From Noviherbaspirillum sp. L7-7A (GTDB lineage: Bacteria; Pseudomonadota; Gammaproteobacteria; Burkholderiales; Burkholderiaceae_D), in NCBI RefSeq assembly GCF_019052805.1, contig NZ_JAHQRJ010000001.1:744001-808000 (forward strand): a DNA stretch of 64,000 bases, read 5' to 3'. A program made the translations under genes and the position numbers. How positions within the stretch are numbered: the first letter of the stretch is position 1; every line of letters starts with the position of its first letter. The notes beneath the pieces are model-generated. The model saw only the letters and a program-made list of their open reading frames with translations, was not told where the DNA came from and ran no database searches. This document shows positions 54,232-63,379 of the stretch, piece by piece.

Positions 54232-54963
54232 ATGGACCGCCTGATCTACACCGCCATGACCGGCGCAAAACACATCCTGGAACAGCAGGCCAACAACTCC
54301 AACAACCTTGCCAACGCCACCACCACCGGCTTTCGCGCCCAGGTCGACGCCTTCCGCGCCGTCCCGGTCGTCGGCAATGAACTCCCCACCCGCGCCTTCG
54401 TGGTCGATGCCACCGTCGCCACCGACTTCAGCCCCGGCCCGATCCAGCAGACCGCGCGCGAACTCGACGTCGCCGTCCAGGGCAAGGGCTGGCTGGCGGT
54501 GCAGACCGCCGATGGCGCGGAAGCCTATACCCGCCATGGCAGCCTGAAGCTGTCCGAGAACGGCCAGCTGCTCACCCAGCGCGGCGACGCGGTGCTGGGC
54601 GATGCCGGCCCGATCAGCATCCCGCCCGATACCCGCATCGCCATCGCCAAGGACGGCACCATCACCGGCATGGCGGCCAACCAGCCGCCCACCGTGCTGG
54701 GCCGCATCAAGCTGGTCAACCCGGCGGAAAACAACCTGACGCGCGGCAGCGACGGGCTGTTCCGCACCAGGGATGGCAGCGCGGCCGATGCCGATGCGGC
54801 AGTCAACATCATCGGCGGCGCGCTGGAAGGCAGCAATGTCAATACCGTCGATGCCATGGTCAACATGATCAGCCTGGCCCGCCAGTTCGAAATGCAAATG
54901 AACCTGATGAAGAACGCCGAGAGTAACGAGACAAAAGCCAGTCAACTCCTCGCTTTGAATTAA
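54232..54963 (+). CDS. flgF: Flagellar basal-body rod protein FlgF
   Basis: A 243-residue distal-side proximal-rod protein: MDRLIYTAMTGAKHILEQQANNSNNLANATTTGFRAQ at the start and EGSNVNTVDAMVNMISLARQFEMQMNLMKNAE at the end. GAAAGGAACGAA is the ribosome site. After the 1.1-kb repeat region it opens a second flagellar block; no sigma-28 box is seen directly upstream. Confidence 0.95.
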   Translation: MDRLIYTAMTGAKHILEQQANNSNNLANATTTGFRAQVDAFRAVPVVGNELPTRAFVVDATVATDFSPGPIQQTARELDVAVQGKGWLAVQTADGAEAYTRHGSLKLSENGQLLTQRGDAVLGDAGPISIPPDTRIAIAKDGTITGMAANQPPTVLGRIKLVNPAENNLTRGSDGLFRTRDGSAADADAAVNIIGGALEGSNVNTVDAMVNMISLARQFEMQMNLMKNAESNETKASQLLALN

Positions 54964-55026
54964 GGGTTTCTGCAAGACAATAAAGACTAGCCCACAAGAA
55001 GCGGCCACGCCGCGACGGAGTTAGTC

Positions 55027-55809
55027 ATGATTCGATCCCTCTGGATAGCCAAGACCGGCCTGGATGCCCAGCAGACGCAGATGGACACCATCGCCAACAA
55101 CCTGGCCAATGTCAGCACCAGCGGCTTCAAGCGCTCGCGTGCCGTATTCGAAGACCTGCTGTACCAGAACCTGCGCCAGCCCGGCGCCCAGACCTCGCAG
55201 CAGACCCAGCTGCCGTCGGGCCTCCAGGTCGGCACCGGCGTGCGCACCGTCGCCACCGAGCGCATCTTCACCCAGGGCAATCTGCAGCAGACCTCCAATG
55301 ACAAGGACCTGGCAATCCAGGGCAACGGCTTCTTCCAGGTGCTGATGCCCGACGGTACCACCGCCTATACCCGCGACGGCTCCTTCCAGGTCGATAACCA
55401 GGGCCAGATGGTGACCTCGAGCGGCTTCGTGATCCAGCCTGCGATCACCATCCCGGCCAATGCCCAGAGCATCTCCATCGGTCGCGACGGCACGGTGTCG
55501 GTGACCCAGCCCGGCAGCGCCAGCGCGACTCAGGTCGGCCAGCTGCAACTGGCGACCTTCATCAATGCGGCCGGCCTGGAAAGCCGCGGCGAGAACCTGT
55601 ATGTCGAGACCACCGCTTCCGGCAACCCGAGCACCAATACCCCGGGTACCAACGGCGCCGGCATGGTCACGCAGGGCTATGTGGAAACCTCCAACGTCAA
55701 TGTGGCCGAGGAACTGGTCAACATGATCCAGACCCAGCGCGCCTATGAGATCAACAGCAAGGCGATCACCACTTCCGACCAGATGCTGCAGAAGCTGACC
55801 CAGCTCTGA
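55027..55809 (+). CDS. flgG: Flagellar distal rod protein FlgG
   Basis: A 260-residue distal rod subunit with [57 protein letters not shown] and the C-terminal [42 protein letters not shown], both nearly invariant in the family (quoted in part). Confidence 0.96.
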   Translation: MIRSLWIAKTGLDAQQTQMDTIANNLANVSTSGFKRSRAVFEDLLYQNLRQPGAQTSQQTQLPSGLQVGTGVRTVATERIFTQGNLQQTSNDKDLAIQGNGFFQVLMPDGTTAYTRDGSFQVDNQGQMVTSSGFVIQPAITIPANAQSISIGRDGTVSVTQPGSASATQVGQLQLATFINAAGLESRGENLYVETTASGNPSTNTPGTNGAGMVTQGYVETSNVNVAEELVNMIQTQRAYEINSKAITTSDQMLQKLTQL

Positions 55810-55826
55810 AGCGCCATCGTCCAGCC

Positions 55827-56501
55827 ATGAACAACGTCCTTTCCTTCCTCGCCCGCGCCGCCGTGCCGGCGCTGCTGCTGTGCGCCTGCAATACCGTGCC
55901 GGATTCCATCGTGCAGCGCCCGACCAGCGCGCGTGCGCAGCCGGTCGCCGTGCCCGCGCCGGCCAATGGCGCGATCTTCCAGACCGCCAGCTACCGGCCC
56001 CTGTTCGAGGACCGGCGCGCCCGCCATGTGGGCGATGCGCTGACCATCGTCATCAACGAGAAGACCAGCGCCGGCAAGACCGGCACCGACAGCGGCAGCA
56101 AGACCGGCAGCAGCAGCTTCTCGGTCGGCAAGCTGCTTGGCCTGAACACCGCCGTGACCGGCCGCATGGGCGTGGATGCGAAGGGCGCCAACAAGTTCGA
56201 GGACAAGGAAGCCTCCAACTCCAGCAACACCTTCACCGGCACGCTGGCCGTGACCGTCAGCGAAGTCCTGCCCAATGGCTACCTGGCCGTCAGCGGCGAG
56301 AAGCAGGTGGCGTTCGACAAGGGCGCCGAGTACATCCGCTTCTCGGGCACCGTGAACCCGGACACCATCCTCAACGGCAACCAGGTCGCGTCGACCCAGG
56401 TCGCCGACGCCCGCCTCGAATACCGCAGCAATACCCGCATCGACCCGGTGGAAGTGGCTTCCCAGCTGGGCCGCTTCTTCCTCAGCGTGATGCCGTTCTG
56501 A
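55827..56501 (+). CDS. flgH: Flagellar L-ring protein FlgH
   Basis: A 224-residue outer-membrane lipoprotein forming the L-ring. The signal peptide ends in a lipobox (LLLCAC; lipidated Cys about residue 19-21). Characteristic segments: LFEDRRARHVGDALTIVINEKTSA, NTFTGTLAVTVSEVLPNGYLAVSGEKQ, and the end RLEYRSNTRIDPVEVASQLGRFFLSVMPF. Confidence 0.95.
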   Translation: MNNVLSFLARAAVPALLLCACNTVPDSIVQRPTSARAQPVAVPAPANGAIFQTASYRPLFEDRRARHVGDALTIVINEKTSAGKTGTDSGSKTGSSSFSVGKLLGLNTAVTGRMGVDAKGANKFEDKEASNSSNTFTGTLAVTVSEVLPNGYLAVSGEKQVAFDKGAEYIRFSGTVNPDTILNGNQVASTQVADARLEYRSNTRIDPVEVASQLGRFFLSVMPF

Positions 56502-56505
56502 CCGG

Positions 56506-57624
56506 ATGCCCGCCATGCAGATGACACTCTTCCTCAAGGCGCTGCTGTGCGGCGCCCTCATCGCCGGCAGCGCCGGCGCGCAGGCCGAACGCCTGAAAGA
56601 CCTGGCCAGCATCGGCGGCGTGCGCCAGAACCAGCTGATCGGCTATGGCCTGGTGGTGGGCCTGGACGGCAGCGGCGACCAGACCACGCAGACGCCCTTC
56701 ACCGTGCAGAGCGTGGTCAGCATGCTGCAGCAGATGGGCGTGAACCTGCCGCCGACCGGCCAGCTGCAGTTGAAGAACGTGGCCGCGGTGATGGTCACCA
56801 CCTCGCTGCCGGCATTTGCCCAGCCCGGCCAGATGCTGGACGTGACGGTGTCGTCGATGGGCAATGCCAAGAGCCTGCGCGGCGGCACGCTGCTGATGAC
56901 GCCGCTGAAGGGTGCCGACGGCCAGATCTATGGCATGGCCCAGGGCAATGTGCTGGTCGGCGGCGTCGGCGCGGCGGCCAATGGCAGCAAGGCCCAGGTC
57001 AATCACCTGAGCGTGGGCCGCATTTCCAGCGGCGCCACGGTGGAGCGGGCAGTCGCCAATTCACTGGGCCAGAACAACATGGTCACGCTGGAGCTCAACG
57101 ACAGCGACTTTTCCACCGCCAGCCGGGTGGTGGAAGCGGTCAACCGCCGCTTCGGCGCCGATACCGCTTCGGCCCAGGATGGCCGCGTGATCCGGGTGCG
57201 CACGCCTGCCGGCAGCGACGAGCGCGTGGCCTTTCTCGGCGCGCTGGAAAGCCTGAGCGTGACGCCGGCCCAGGTCGCGGCCAAGGTGATCCTGAATGCC
57301 CGCACCGGCTCGGTGGTGATGAACCAGTCGGTCACGCTGGACACTTGCGCGGTATCGCATGGCAACCTGTCGGTGATCATCAATACCGAGAACACGCCCA
57401 GCCAGCCGGCGCCGCTGTCGAACGGCCAGACCGTGGTGGTGCAGAACTCCGCAATCGAGATCAAGAAGGACCCTGGCCAGGTGGTGCTGCTGAAGCAGGC
57501 GGCCTCGCTGGCCGACGTGGTCAAGGCGCTGAATGCGATCGGTGCCTCGCCGCAGGACCTGCTGGCCATCCTGCAGGCAATGAAAGCCTCGGGCTCGCTG
57601 CGGGCCGAACTGGAAATCATTTGA
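56506..57624 (+). CDS. flgI: Flagellar P-ring protein FlgI
   Basis: A 372-residue periplasmic ring protein with a signal peptide (LLCGALIAGSAGAQA). ERLKDLASIGGVRQNQLIGYGLVVGLDGSGDQT and the C-terminal LADVVKALNAIGASPQDLLAILQAMKASGSLRAELEII are diagnostic. Three ATG codons (56506, 56515, 56521) are possible starts; the first is listed. Confidence 0.95.
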   Translation: MPAMQMTLFLKALLCGALIAGSAGAQAERLKDLASIGGVRQNQLIGYGLVVGLDGSGDQTTQTPFTVQSVVSMLQQMGVNLPPTGQLQLKNVAAVMVTTSLPAFAQPGQMLDVTVSSMGNAKSLRGGTLLMTPLKGADGQIYGMAQGNVLVGGVGAAANGSKAQVNHLSVGRISSGATVERAVANSLGQNNMVTLELNDSDFSTASRVVEAVNRRFGADTASAQDGRVIRVRTPAGSDERVAFLGALESLSVTPAQVAAKVILNARTGSVVMNQSVTLDTCAVSHGNLSVIINTENTPSQPAPLSNGQTVVVQNSAIEIKKDPGQVVLLKQAASLADVVKALNAIGASPQDLLAILQAMKASGSLRAELEII

Positions 57625-57646
57625 CGAACCAAGGACGGGCCAGCGC

Positions 57647-58546
57647 ATGATCAGCCAGAATCCCCGCATCACCAGCGACGGCGCCGACCTGCCGGCGCTG
57701 CGTCGCGCCGGCAAGCAGGACTCGCCGGAAGCGCTGCGCGCCGCGGCCCAGCAGTTCGAATCGCTGTTCATGAACATGGTGATGAAGTCCATGCGCGACG
57801 CCACGCCGCAGGACAGCCCGTTCGACAGCCAGCAGAGCCGGATGTACACCTCGATGCTGGACCAGAAGATCAGCGACAACTTCGCCAAGCGCGGCATGGG
57901 GCTGGCCGACGCGCTGATGCGCCAGCTTTCCAACAATGCCGGCGTGGCGCCCGGCGCCGATGGCGCCGCGCCTGCCGGTGCGGCCGCATCGGCCACGGCA
58001 GCAGGGCAGACCGGCCTGTCGGCCACGCCGCCGGACGGACCCACGCCGCTGGAGATGTCGAGCGCGCGCCAGTATCCGCCGCGGCCCGGCCATGTGCAGG
58101 CCTTCCAGGACAAGCTGGCCGAGCATGCCAACGAAGCCAGCCGCAGCACCGGCATACCTGCCAAGTTCATGCTGGGTCAGGCTGCGCTGGAAACCGGCTG
58201 GGGCAAGCGCGAGATCCGCGGCGCCGACGGCAGCAACAGCCACAACCTGTTCGGCATCAAGGCCGGCGCCAACTGGACCGGCAAGACGGTCGAGGTCGCC
58301 ACCACGGAATATGTCAATGGCGTGCCGCAGAAGCGCATGGAGAAATTCCGCGCCTATGACTCCTATGCCGATTCGTTCCGCGATTACGCCAGCCTGCTGA
58401 AGAACAATCCGCGCTACCAGAACGTCATCGCCAACAGCCAGGATGCCAGCAGCTTTGCCGAGGGCCTGCAGCGCGCCGGCTATGCCACCGATCCGAATTA
58501 CGCGGCCAAGCTGTCGCGCATCATCAAGCAGTCACTGTCGGCCTGA
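57647..58546 (+). CDS. flgJ: Flagellar rod assembly protein / muramidase FlgJ
   Basis: A 299-residue bifunctional protein. The N-terminal rod-scaffold domain contains QQFESLFMNMVMKSMRDA; the C-terminal glucosaminidase-like domain (FMLGQAALETGWGKREI, with catalytic Glu, then SHNLFGIKAGANW) opens peptidoglycan for the rod. The Ala/Pro linker lies at about residues 100-145. Confidence 0.94.
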   Translation: MISQNPRITSDGADLPALRRAGKQDSPEALRAAAQQFESLFMNMVMKSMRDATPQDSPFDSQQSRMYTSMLDQKISDNFAKRGMGLADALMRQLSNNAGVAPGADGAAPAGAAASATAAGQTGLSATPPDGPTPLEMSSARQYPPRPGHVQAFQDKLAEHANEASRSTGIPAKFMLGQAALETGWGKREIRGADGSNSHNLFGIKAGANWTGKTVEVATTEYVNGVPQKRMEKFRAYDSYADSFRDYASLLKNNPRYQNVIANSQDASSFAEGLQRAGYATDPNYAAKLSRIIKQSLSA

Positions 58547-58548
58547 TG

Positions 58549-58569
58549 GCGCCTGATTTTTTCAGGCGC
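58549..58569 (+). terminator. Hairpin after flgJ
   Basis: GCGCCTGA pairs perfectly with TCAGGCGC around a TTTTT loop. There is no T run after the stem (TAAAGTTTT follows, which is the sigma-28 -35 box), so it may be a weak terminator or a boundary element. Confidence 0.5.
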
Positions 58570-58596
58570 TAAAGTTTTCCGCCCGGACGCCGTAGA
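58570..58596 (+). promoter_or_regulatory. Sigma-28 (FliA) promoter of flgK-flgL
   Basis: TAAAGTTT (58570-58577), 11 bases, GCCGTAGA (58589-58596), 29 bases before the flgK start. The match and spacing resemble those of the flgM promoter. Confidence 0.87.
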
Positions 58597-58625
58597 CAGT
58601 GCCATAGAGACAAGGAAGGACCAGC

Positions 58626-60542
58626 ATGTCCAGCATACTCAACGTCGGTCAAAGCGCGCTCTCCGCGGCCCAGGCGGGCCTGGTCACGACCGGACACAAT
58701 ATCGCCAACGCCTCCACGCCCGGCTACAACCGCCAGGTGTTGGTGCAGGGCGCAGTCAATGGCCAGGATGCCGGCTACGGCTTCATCGGCAAGGGCACCG
58801 AAGTCACGGCGGTGCGCCGGGTCTATAGCGAGTTCCTGAATACCCAGGTGCTGTCGACCCAGACCGCCAGCACGCAGCTCAGCAGCTATTACGCCCAGGT
58901 CCAGCAGGTCAACAACATGCTGGCCGACAGCAAGGCCGGCCTGACGCCGGTATTGCAGGACTTCTTCTCCAGCCTGCAGGCCGCCGGCGCCGACCCCAGT
59001 TCAGGTGCGGCGCGCCAGTCCATGCTGTCGTCGGCCAACACCCTGGTGGGGCGCTTCCAGAGCATGGATGCGCAGCTCGGCGAACTGCGCCAGGGCGTGA
59101 CCACGGAGATGCGTTCCAGCGTGGACGCCATCAATGTGTATGCCCAGCAGATCGGCAAGCTCAACGACGCCATCGAAAAGGCCACCAGCAGTGGCGGCAG
59201 CACGCCCAATGACCTGCTCGACCAGCGCGACCAGGCGATCTCGGAGCTGTCCAGGGAAATCAAGGTCAGCGTGGTCAAGCAGGGCGCCACCTATAACGTC
59301 ATGATAGGCAGCGGCCAGCCGCTGGTGGTGGGCACCAAGACCTATGACCTGTCGATGGCCCAGTCGCCGACCGACCCCAACCGGCCGATGGTGGCCTACC
59401 AGACCGTGAACGGCACAGTGCTGCTGTCGGATGAAAGCCTGTCCGGCGGCAAGCTGGGCGGCATGCTGGAGTTTCGCAGCAAGACCCTGGACCAGGCGCA
59501 GAATGCGCTGGGCCGGATCGCGATCACGCTGGCCTCGTCCTTCAATGCGCAGCATATGCTGGGGCAGGATGCCAATGGCAATCCCGGCGCGGCGTTCTTC
59601 AATGTGGCGGCGCCCGTGGTGTCGCCCAGCAGCAGGAACGGCGACCAGGCCGCCACCGCCAGCGCGGCCATCGTCGATCCGTCGGCGCTGACCACCAGCG
59701 ACTACAAGGTGCAGGTCACCGCTGCCGGCACGCCGCCGGGCTACAAGGTAGTGCGGCTGTCCGATGGCCAGCCGTTCCCGGGCCCGTCCGACGGCTCGCC
59801 CATGGTGCTCGATGGCGTGAGCTTCGGCGTCTCCGGCCCGCTCACGGCGGGCGACGAGTTCCTGGTGCGTCCCACCGCCGACGGCGCCTCGCTGCGCAAC
59901 GGCATCAATGTGAAGATCGCCGACAAGGCGGCGATTGCGCTGGGCTCGCCCCTGGCCTCGGCCGCCGCCGGCGGCAACAGCGGCACCGGCAGCATCAGCG
60001 CACCTACGGTCACGGCCGCCGGCGCCAGCCTGGCGCAGCCGGTCAGCATTACCTTCACCTCCGCCAACACGTTCGATGTCACCGGCACCGGCCCGGGACT
60101 GCCGGCCACCGGCGTAGCCTTCAAGGCCGGCGAGGACATCAGCTACAACGGCTGGAAGCTGCAGATCAGCGGCGTGCCGGCCAGCGGCGACAGTTTCACC
60201 GTGGGCACCGGCAGCAAGGGATCGGGCGACAACCGCAACGCGCTGGCGCTGGCCGCGCTGCAGTCGGCCAATACCACCGATGGCGCGTCCACCAGCTTCC
60301 AGGGCGCCTATTCGCAACTGGTCAGCCAGGTCGGTAACAAGACCCGCGAACTCGCCTCCACCAGCGCCGCGGCCGAGCAGTTGCGGGCCTCGGCTGTCAG
60401 CTCGCAGCAGGCCGAGTCGGGCGTGAACCTGGACGAGGAAGCCGCCAACCTGCTGCGCTACCAGCAGGCCTACCAGGCCGCCGGCAAGGTCATGAAGACC
60501 GCCAGCGACATGTTCGACGTGTTGCTGTCACTGGGCCGCTAA
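58626..60542 (+). CDS. flgK: Flagellar hook-associated protein 1 FlgK
   Basis: A 638-residue hook-filament junction protein with the N-terminal SILNVGQSALSAAQAGLVTTGHNIANASTPGYNRQ and C-terminal VNLDEEAANLLRYQQAYQAAGKVMKTASDMFDVLLSLG. It is longer than the 547 residues of E. coli FlgK because of a Ser/Gly/Ala-rich variable region (about 340-530). Late-class gene, consistent with the sigma-28 promoter; FlgN is its chaperone. Confidence 0.94.
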   Translation: MSSILNVGQSALSAAQAGLVTTGHNIANASTPGYNRQVLVQGAVNGQDAGYGFIGKGTEVTAVRRVYSEFLNTQVLSTQTASTQLSSYYAQVQQVNNMLADSKAGLTPVLQDFFSSLQAAGADPSSGAARQSMLSSANTLVGRFQSMDAQLGELRQGVTTEMRSSVDAINVYAQQIGKLNDAIEKATSSGGSTPNDLLDQRDQAISELSREIKVSVVKQGATYNVMIGSGQPLVVGTKTYDLSMAQSPTDPNRPMVAYQTVNGTVLLSDESLSGGKLGGMLEFRSKTLDQAQNALGRIAITLASSFNAQHMLGQDANGNPGAAFFNVAAPVVSPSSRNGDQAATASAAIVDPSALTTSDYKVQVTAAGTPPGYKVVRLSDGQPFPGPSDGSPMVLDGVSFGVSGPLTAGDEFLVRPTADGASLRNGINVKIADKAAIALGSPLASAAAGGNSGTGSISAPTVTAAGASLAQPVSITFTSANTFDVTGTGPGLPATGVAFKAGEDISYNGWKLQISGVPASGDSFTVGTGSKGSGDNRNALALAALQSANTTDGASTSFQGAYSQLVSQVGNKTRELASTSAAAEQLRASAVSSQQAESGVNLDEEAANLLRYQQAYQAAGKVMKTASDMFDVLLSLGR

Positions 60543-60553
60543 GGAGAAAAGCC

Positions 60554-61768
60554 ATGCGCATCAGCACCAACAGCCTGTATGAATCGAACGTCAGCCGCAT
60601 TGGCGATACCCAGTCTTCGCTGGCCAAGGTCCAGCAGCAGATCGCCAGCGGCAAGCGCCTGCTGTCGCCGGCCGATGATCCGCTCGGCGCGGCCAAGGCG
60701 CTGGATCTGACCCAGAGCCAGGCAATGAATACGCAGTACACCGAGAACCGCAACAGCGCCCGCGGCGCGCTGTCGATGCAGGAGGGTGCGCTGCAAAACG
60801 TTACCAGCCTGCTGCAGGACGTGCGCTCGCAGGTCGTCGCGGCAGGCAGCGGCACGCTGGACGACACCTCGCGCAAGTTCATCGCTGGCGAACTGCGCAG
60901 CCGGCTGTCGGAGCTGACCAGCCTGGCCAACAGCCGCGACGGCGTCGGCAACTACCTGTTTGCCGGCTTCAATGACAATGCCCAGCCGTTCAACAGCAAC
61001 GGCAGCACGGTCAGCTATGCCGGCGACAATGGCCAGAAGATGCTGCAGGTAGGCACCTCGCGCCAGATGCCGGCCGGCGACAGTGGCGACAACATCTTCA
61101 TGAACGTGCCGGCCAGCGCGGTCTTCTCCAGCACCAGCAATGGCACCGGCAGCGCGGCGCTGTCGAACATCACGATCAAGGACGCGAGCCAGGCGGCGCC
61201 CGGCCATCAGTATGAAGTGGTTTTCGGCGCCGACGCTGGCGGCGCGCCAACCTATTCGGTGTACGACACCACGAAGGACCCGCTCAAGGCCACGCCGCTG
61301 GCAAGCGGCCCTTACGCGAGCCCGCAGACCATCGATGCCGCCGGCCTGGAAATGACGGTCTCGGGCACGCCCGTGACCAACGACGCGCTGAGCATCAAGC
61401 CGGCACGTACGCAGAGCATGTTCAAGACCCTGGACAAGCTGATCGCCGCGCTGGAAGCGCCCGTCACCACGGATGTCGAGCGCAAGCAATTCACCTACGA
61501 CCTCGGCGTGGCCGGGCAGAACATCGACAATGCGCTGAACAACGTGCTGTCGGTGCGCGCCTCGGTCGGCTCGCGGCTGCAGGAACTCGACACCCTGGAC
61601 GACGCCGGCAGCGCCCGCGACCTGCAGTATGCGGAGCAGCTGTCGGACATTCAGGATGTGGACTATGTCAAGGCAGTGACGGACCTGACCCAGAAGCAGA
61701 TGCAGCTGCAGGCCGCGCAGCAGAGTTTTGCGAAGGTGTCGGGGCTGTCGCTGTTTAATTTCCTGTGA
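60554..61768 (+). CDS. flgL: Flagellar hook-associated protein 3 FlgL
   Basis: A 404-residue junction protein of the flagellin family: MRISTNSLYESNVSRIGDTQSSLAKVQQQIASGKRLLSPADDPLGAAKALDL and the C-terminal NNVLSVRASVGSRLQELDTLDDAGSARDLQYAEQLSDIQDVDYVKAVTDLTQKQMQLQAAQQSF match FlgL. It follows flgK by 11 bases. Confidence 0.94.
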   Translation: MRISTNSLYESNVSRIGDTQSSLAKVQQQIASGKRLLSPADDPLGAAKALDLTQSQAMNTQYTENRNSARGALSMQEGALQNVTSLLQDVRSQVVAAGSGTLDDTSRKFIAGELRSRLSELTSLANSRDGVGNYLFAGFNDNAQPFNSNGSTVSYAGDNGQKMLQVGTSRQMPAGDSGDNIFMNVPASAVFSSTSNGTGSAALSNITIKDASQAAPGHQYEVVFGADAGGAPTYSVYDTTKDPLKATPLASGPYASPQTIDAAGLEMTVSGTPVTNDALSIKPARTQSMFKTLDKLIAALEAPVTTDVERKQFTYDLGVAGQNIDNALNNVLSVRASVGSRLQELDTLDDAGSARDLQYAEQLSDIQDVDYVKAVTDLTQKQMQLQAAQQSFAKVSGLSLFNFL

Positions 61769-61919
61769 TGCGGCGTTGTCCGGCAACTGGAAGGCGTCTC
61801 GACCACGCGGCTGGTCAAGAGGGTTATCGGTTGCAGTGGCAGTTCAAGCTTGTTGAGCGCGGCACTGCAGCGGCCACTTCAACAACAACAGCAAGAGCAC
61901 AAGCGACGTCCACCTTTTT

Positions 61920-62034
61920 GTAGGGCGCCATACCCGAAGGGCGTTGCACCGCGCTTGCAAACCGGGAAGGCCTTATCGGCCGGCTTTCCCGATCGACCCA
62001 TCGCGCAATGCCCTTTCGGGGTATTGCGCCCTAC
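61920..62034. repeat. REPIN-like element, second copy, 115 bp
   Basis: GTAGGGCGCCATACCCGAAG opens and TATTGCGCCCTAC closes a 115-bp element with the same layout and length as that at 53151-53265, again between flagellar genes (flgL and fliR). The 503-base flgL-fliR gap otherwise holds only the half unit below. Confidence 0.78.
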
Positions 62035-62072
62035 GGACTGCAGTTTCTGCGTTCCAGGGAGCAGCCGCCTCT

Positions 62073-62135
62073 GTAGGGTGCAATACCCGAAGGGCATTGC
62101 ACCATGGTCGCAAAACGGGAAGGCCAAGGCCTTAC
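62073..62135. repeat. Half REPIN-like unit
   Basis: GTAGGGTGCAATACCCGAAG and the following GGGCATTGCACC repeat the left unit of the element at 61920, and similarity continues (AAACGGGAAGGCC). No inverted partner follows, so it is a solitary unit. Confidence 0.7.
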
Positions 62136-62271
62136 CAAGCGTAACCGCACTGATGAGAACGATCACAGCCTGAAGCAGCCGTTAGCAAAGAGGCCGGCGA
62201 CATCGCCAGCCGGCTGAAATTCGCCATGCGCCCCATGCCACCTTCGGGATGCAGAACCCGCCAACCCGTCA

Positions 62272-63060
62272 TCAAATTCTCGGCAACCCGGCTGTCAGTT
62301 GCCGCATCATCGCGAAGCCGTCTGCAAACAGCCGCTCCAGCGGCACCGCGAGATAGGGCAGCGTCAGCGCCAGCATCAGGAAACCGACCGTCAGGGTCAC
62401 CGGAAAGCCGACGCCGAACAGGTTGAGCTGCGGCGCGGCGCGGGTCAGGATGCCCAGCGCGATATTGGTGATCAACAGGCCCGCCACCACCGGCAGCGCC
62501 AGCTGCACGCCGGCACTGAAGATGCGGCCGCCCCAGCCGGCCAGCTGGCGGAACAGGTCGCCGCCCATCGGCATGGCCGTGACAGGCATGGTGGAGAAGC
62601 TGTCCACCAGCGTCGACAGGACCACCAAATGCAGATTGGCGGCGAGATACACCATCAGCGTGATCAGGGACAGGTACTGGCTGATCGCGGAAGAACGGCC
62701 CGCCGACTGCGGATCGAAGAAGGTGGCAAAGCCCAGGCCCATGGTCATGCCGCACAGCTCGCCGGCCAGCTCCACGGCAGTAAACACGATGCGCATTGCA
62801 AAACCCATGGCAATGCCGATGATGAACTGCTGCGCCAGCACCAGCACGCCGGTCATGGACATCGGGTCCATCTGCGGCAGCGCGCCGACGGTGGGCGCGA
62901 CGATCGCCGACAGCAGCAGGCCCAGGGCCACCTTGATGCGGGCCGGTATGCTGCGGTTGCCAAACAGCGGCGCAATCGCCAGCAGTCCCATGATGCGGGT
63001 GAACGGCCACAGAAAGCTGGCAATCAGCGCATTGATGTCCAGGCTGTTGATGGTGATCAT
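62272..63060 (-). CDS. fliR: Flagellar biosynthetic protein FliR
   Basis: A 262-residue inner-membrane component of the flagellar type III export gate with six hydrophobic segments. LIASFLWPFTRIMGLLAIAPLFGNRSIPARIKVALGLLL and MTMGLGFATFFDPQSAG are typical. It lies 18 bases after fliQ; the order fliP-fliQ-fliR is conserved. Confidence 0.94.
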   Translation of the reverse strand: MITINSLDINALIASFLWPFTRIMGLLAIAPLFGNRSIPARIKVALGLLLSAIVAPTVGALPQMDPMSMTGVLVLAQQFIIGIAMGFAMRIVFTAVELAGELCGMTMGLGFATFFDPQSAGRSSAISQYLSLITLMVYLAANLHLVVLSTLVDSFSTMPVTAMPMGGDLFRQLAGWGGRIFSAGVQLALPVVAGLLITNIALGILTRAAPQLNLFGVGFPVTLTVGFLMLALTLPYLAVPLERLFADGFAMMRQLTAGLPRI

Positions 63061-63078
63061 GCAACTGGCTGCGCTCGC

Positions 63079-63348
63079 TCAGCCCACCATGCCGGGTATG
63101 CCGGTCAGCATCTGGCGCATGTAGTCCAGCATCACCGACAGCATCCAGGGGCCGGCCACTACCAGCGCCACGAAGATGCCGATCAGCTTGGGAATGAAGG
63201 ATAGCGTCGCTTCATTGATCTGGGTGGCGGCCTGGAAGATGCTGACCACCAGGCCGATGATCAACGCCACCAGCAGCATGGGTGCGGCCACCATCAGGGT
63301 GACCTCCATCGCATGGCGGCCCAGGGACATTACGCTTTCGGGAGTCAT
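63079..63348 (-). CDS. fliQ: Flagellar biosynthetic protein FliQ
   Basis: An 89-residue two-helix export-gate protein: MTPESVMSLGRHAMEVTLMVAAPMLLVALIIGLVVSIFQAATQINEATLSFIPKLIG is nearly the whole family signature. It sits between fliP and fliR. Confidence 0.96.
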   Translation of the reverse strand: MTPESVMSLGRHAMEVTLMVAAPMLLVALIIGLVVSIFQAATQINEATLSFIPKLIGIFVALVVAGPWMLSVMLDYMRQMLTGIPGMVG

Positions 63349-63379
63349 TGCTTGTTTCCTTGTTGCCTGGCTTGCGCCA

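Noticed and set aside
53693-54268. ORF with Leu-Gln or Cys-Ser repeats over the CAACTG array
   Set aside because: All frames of the hexanucleotide array are open; the frames continue into structured repeat C and carry no recognisable protein.
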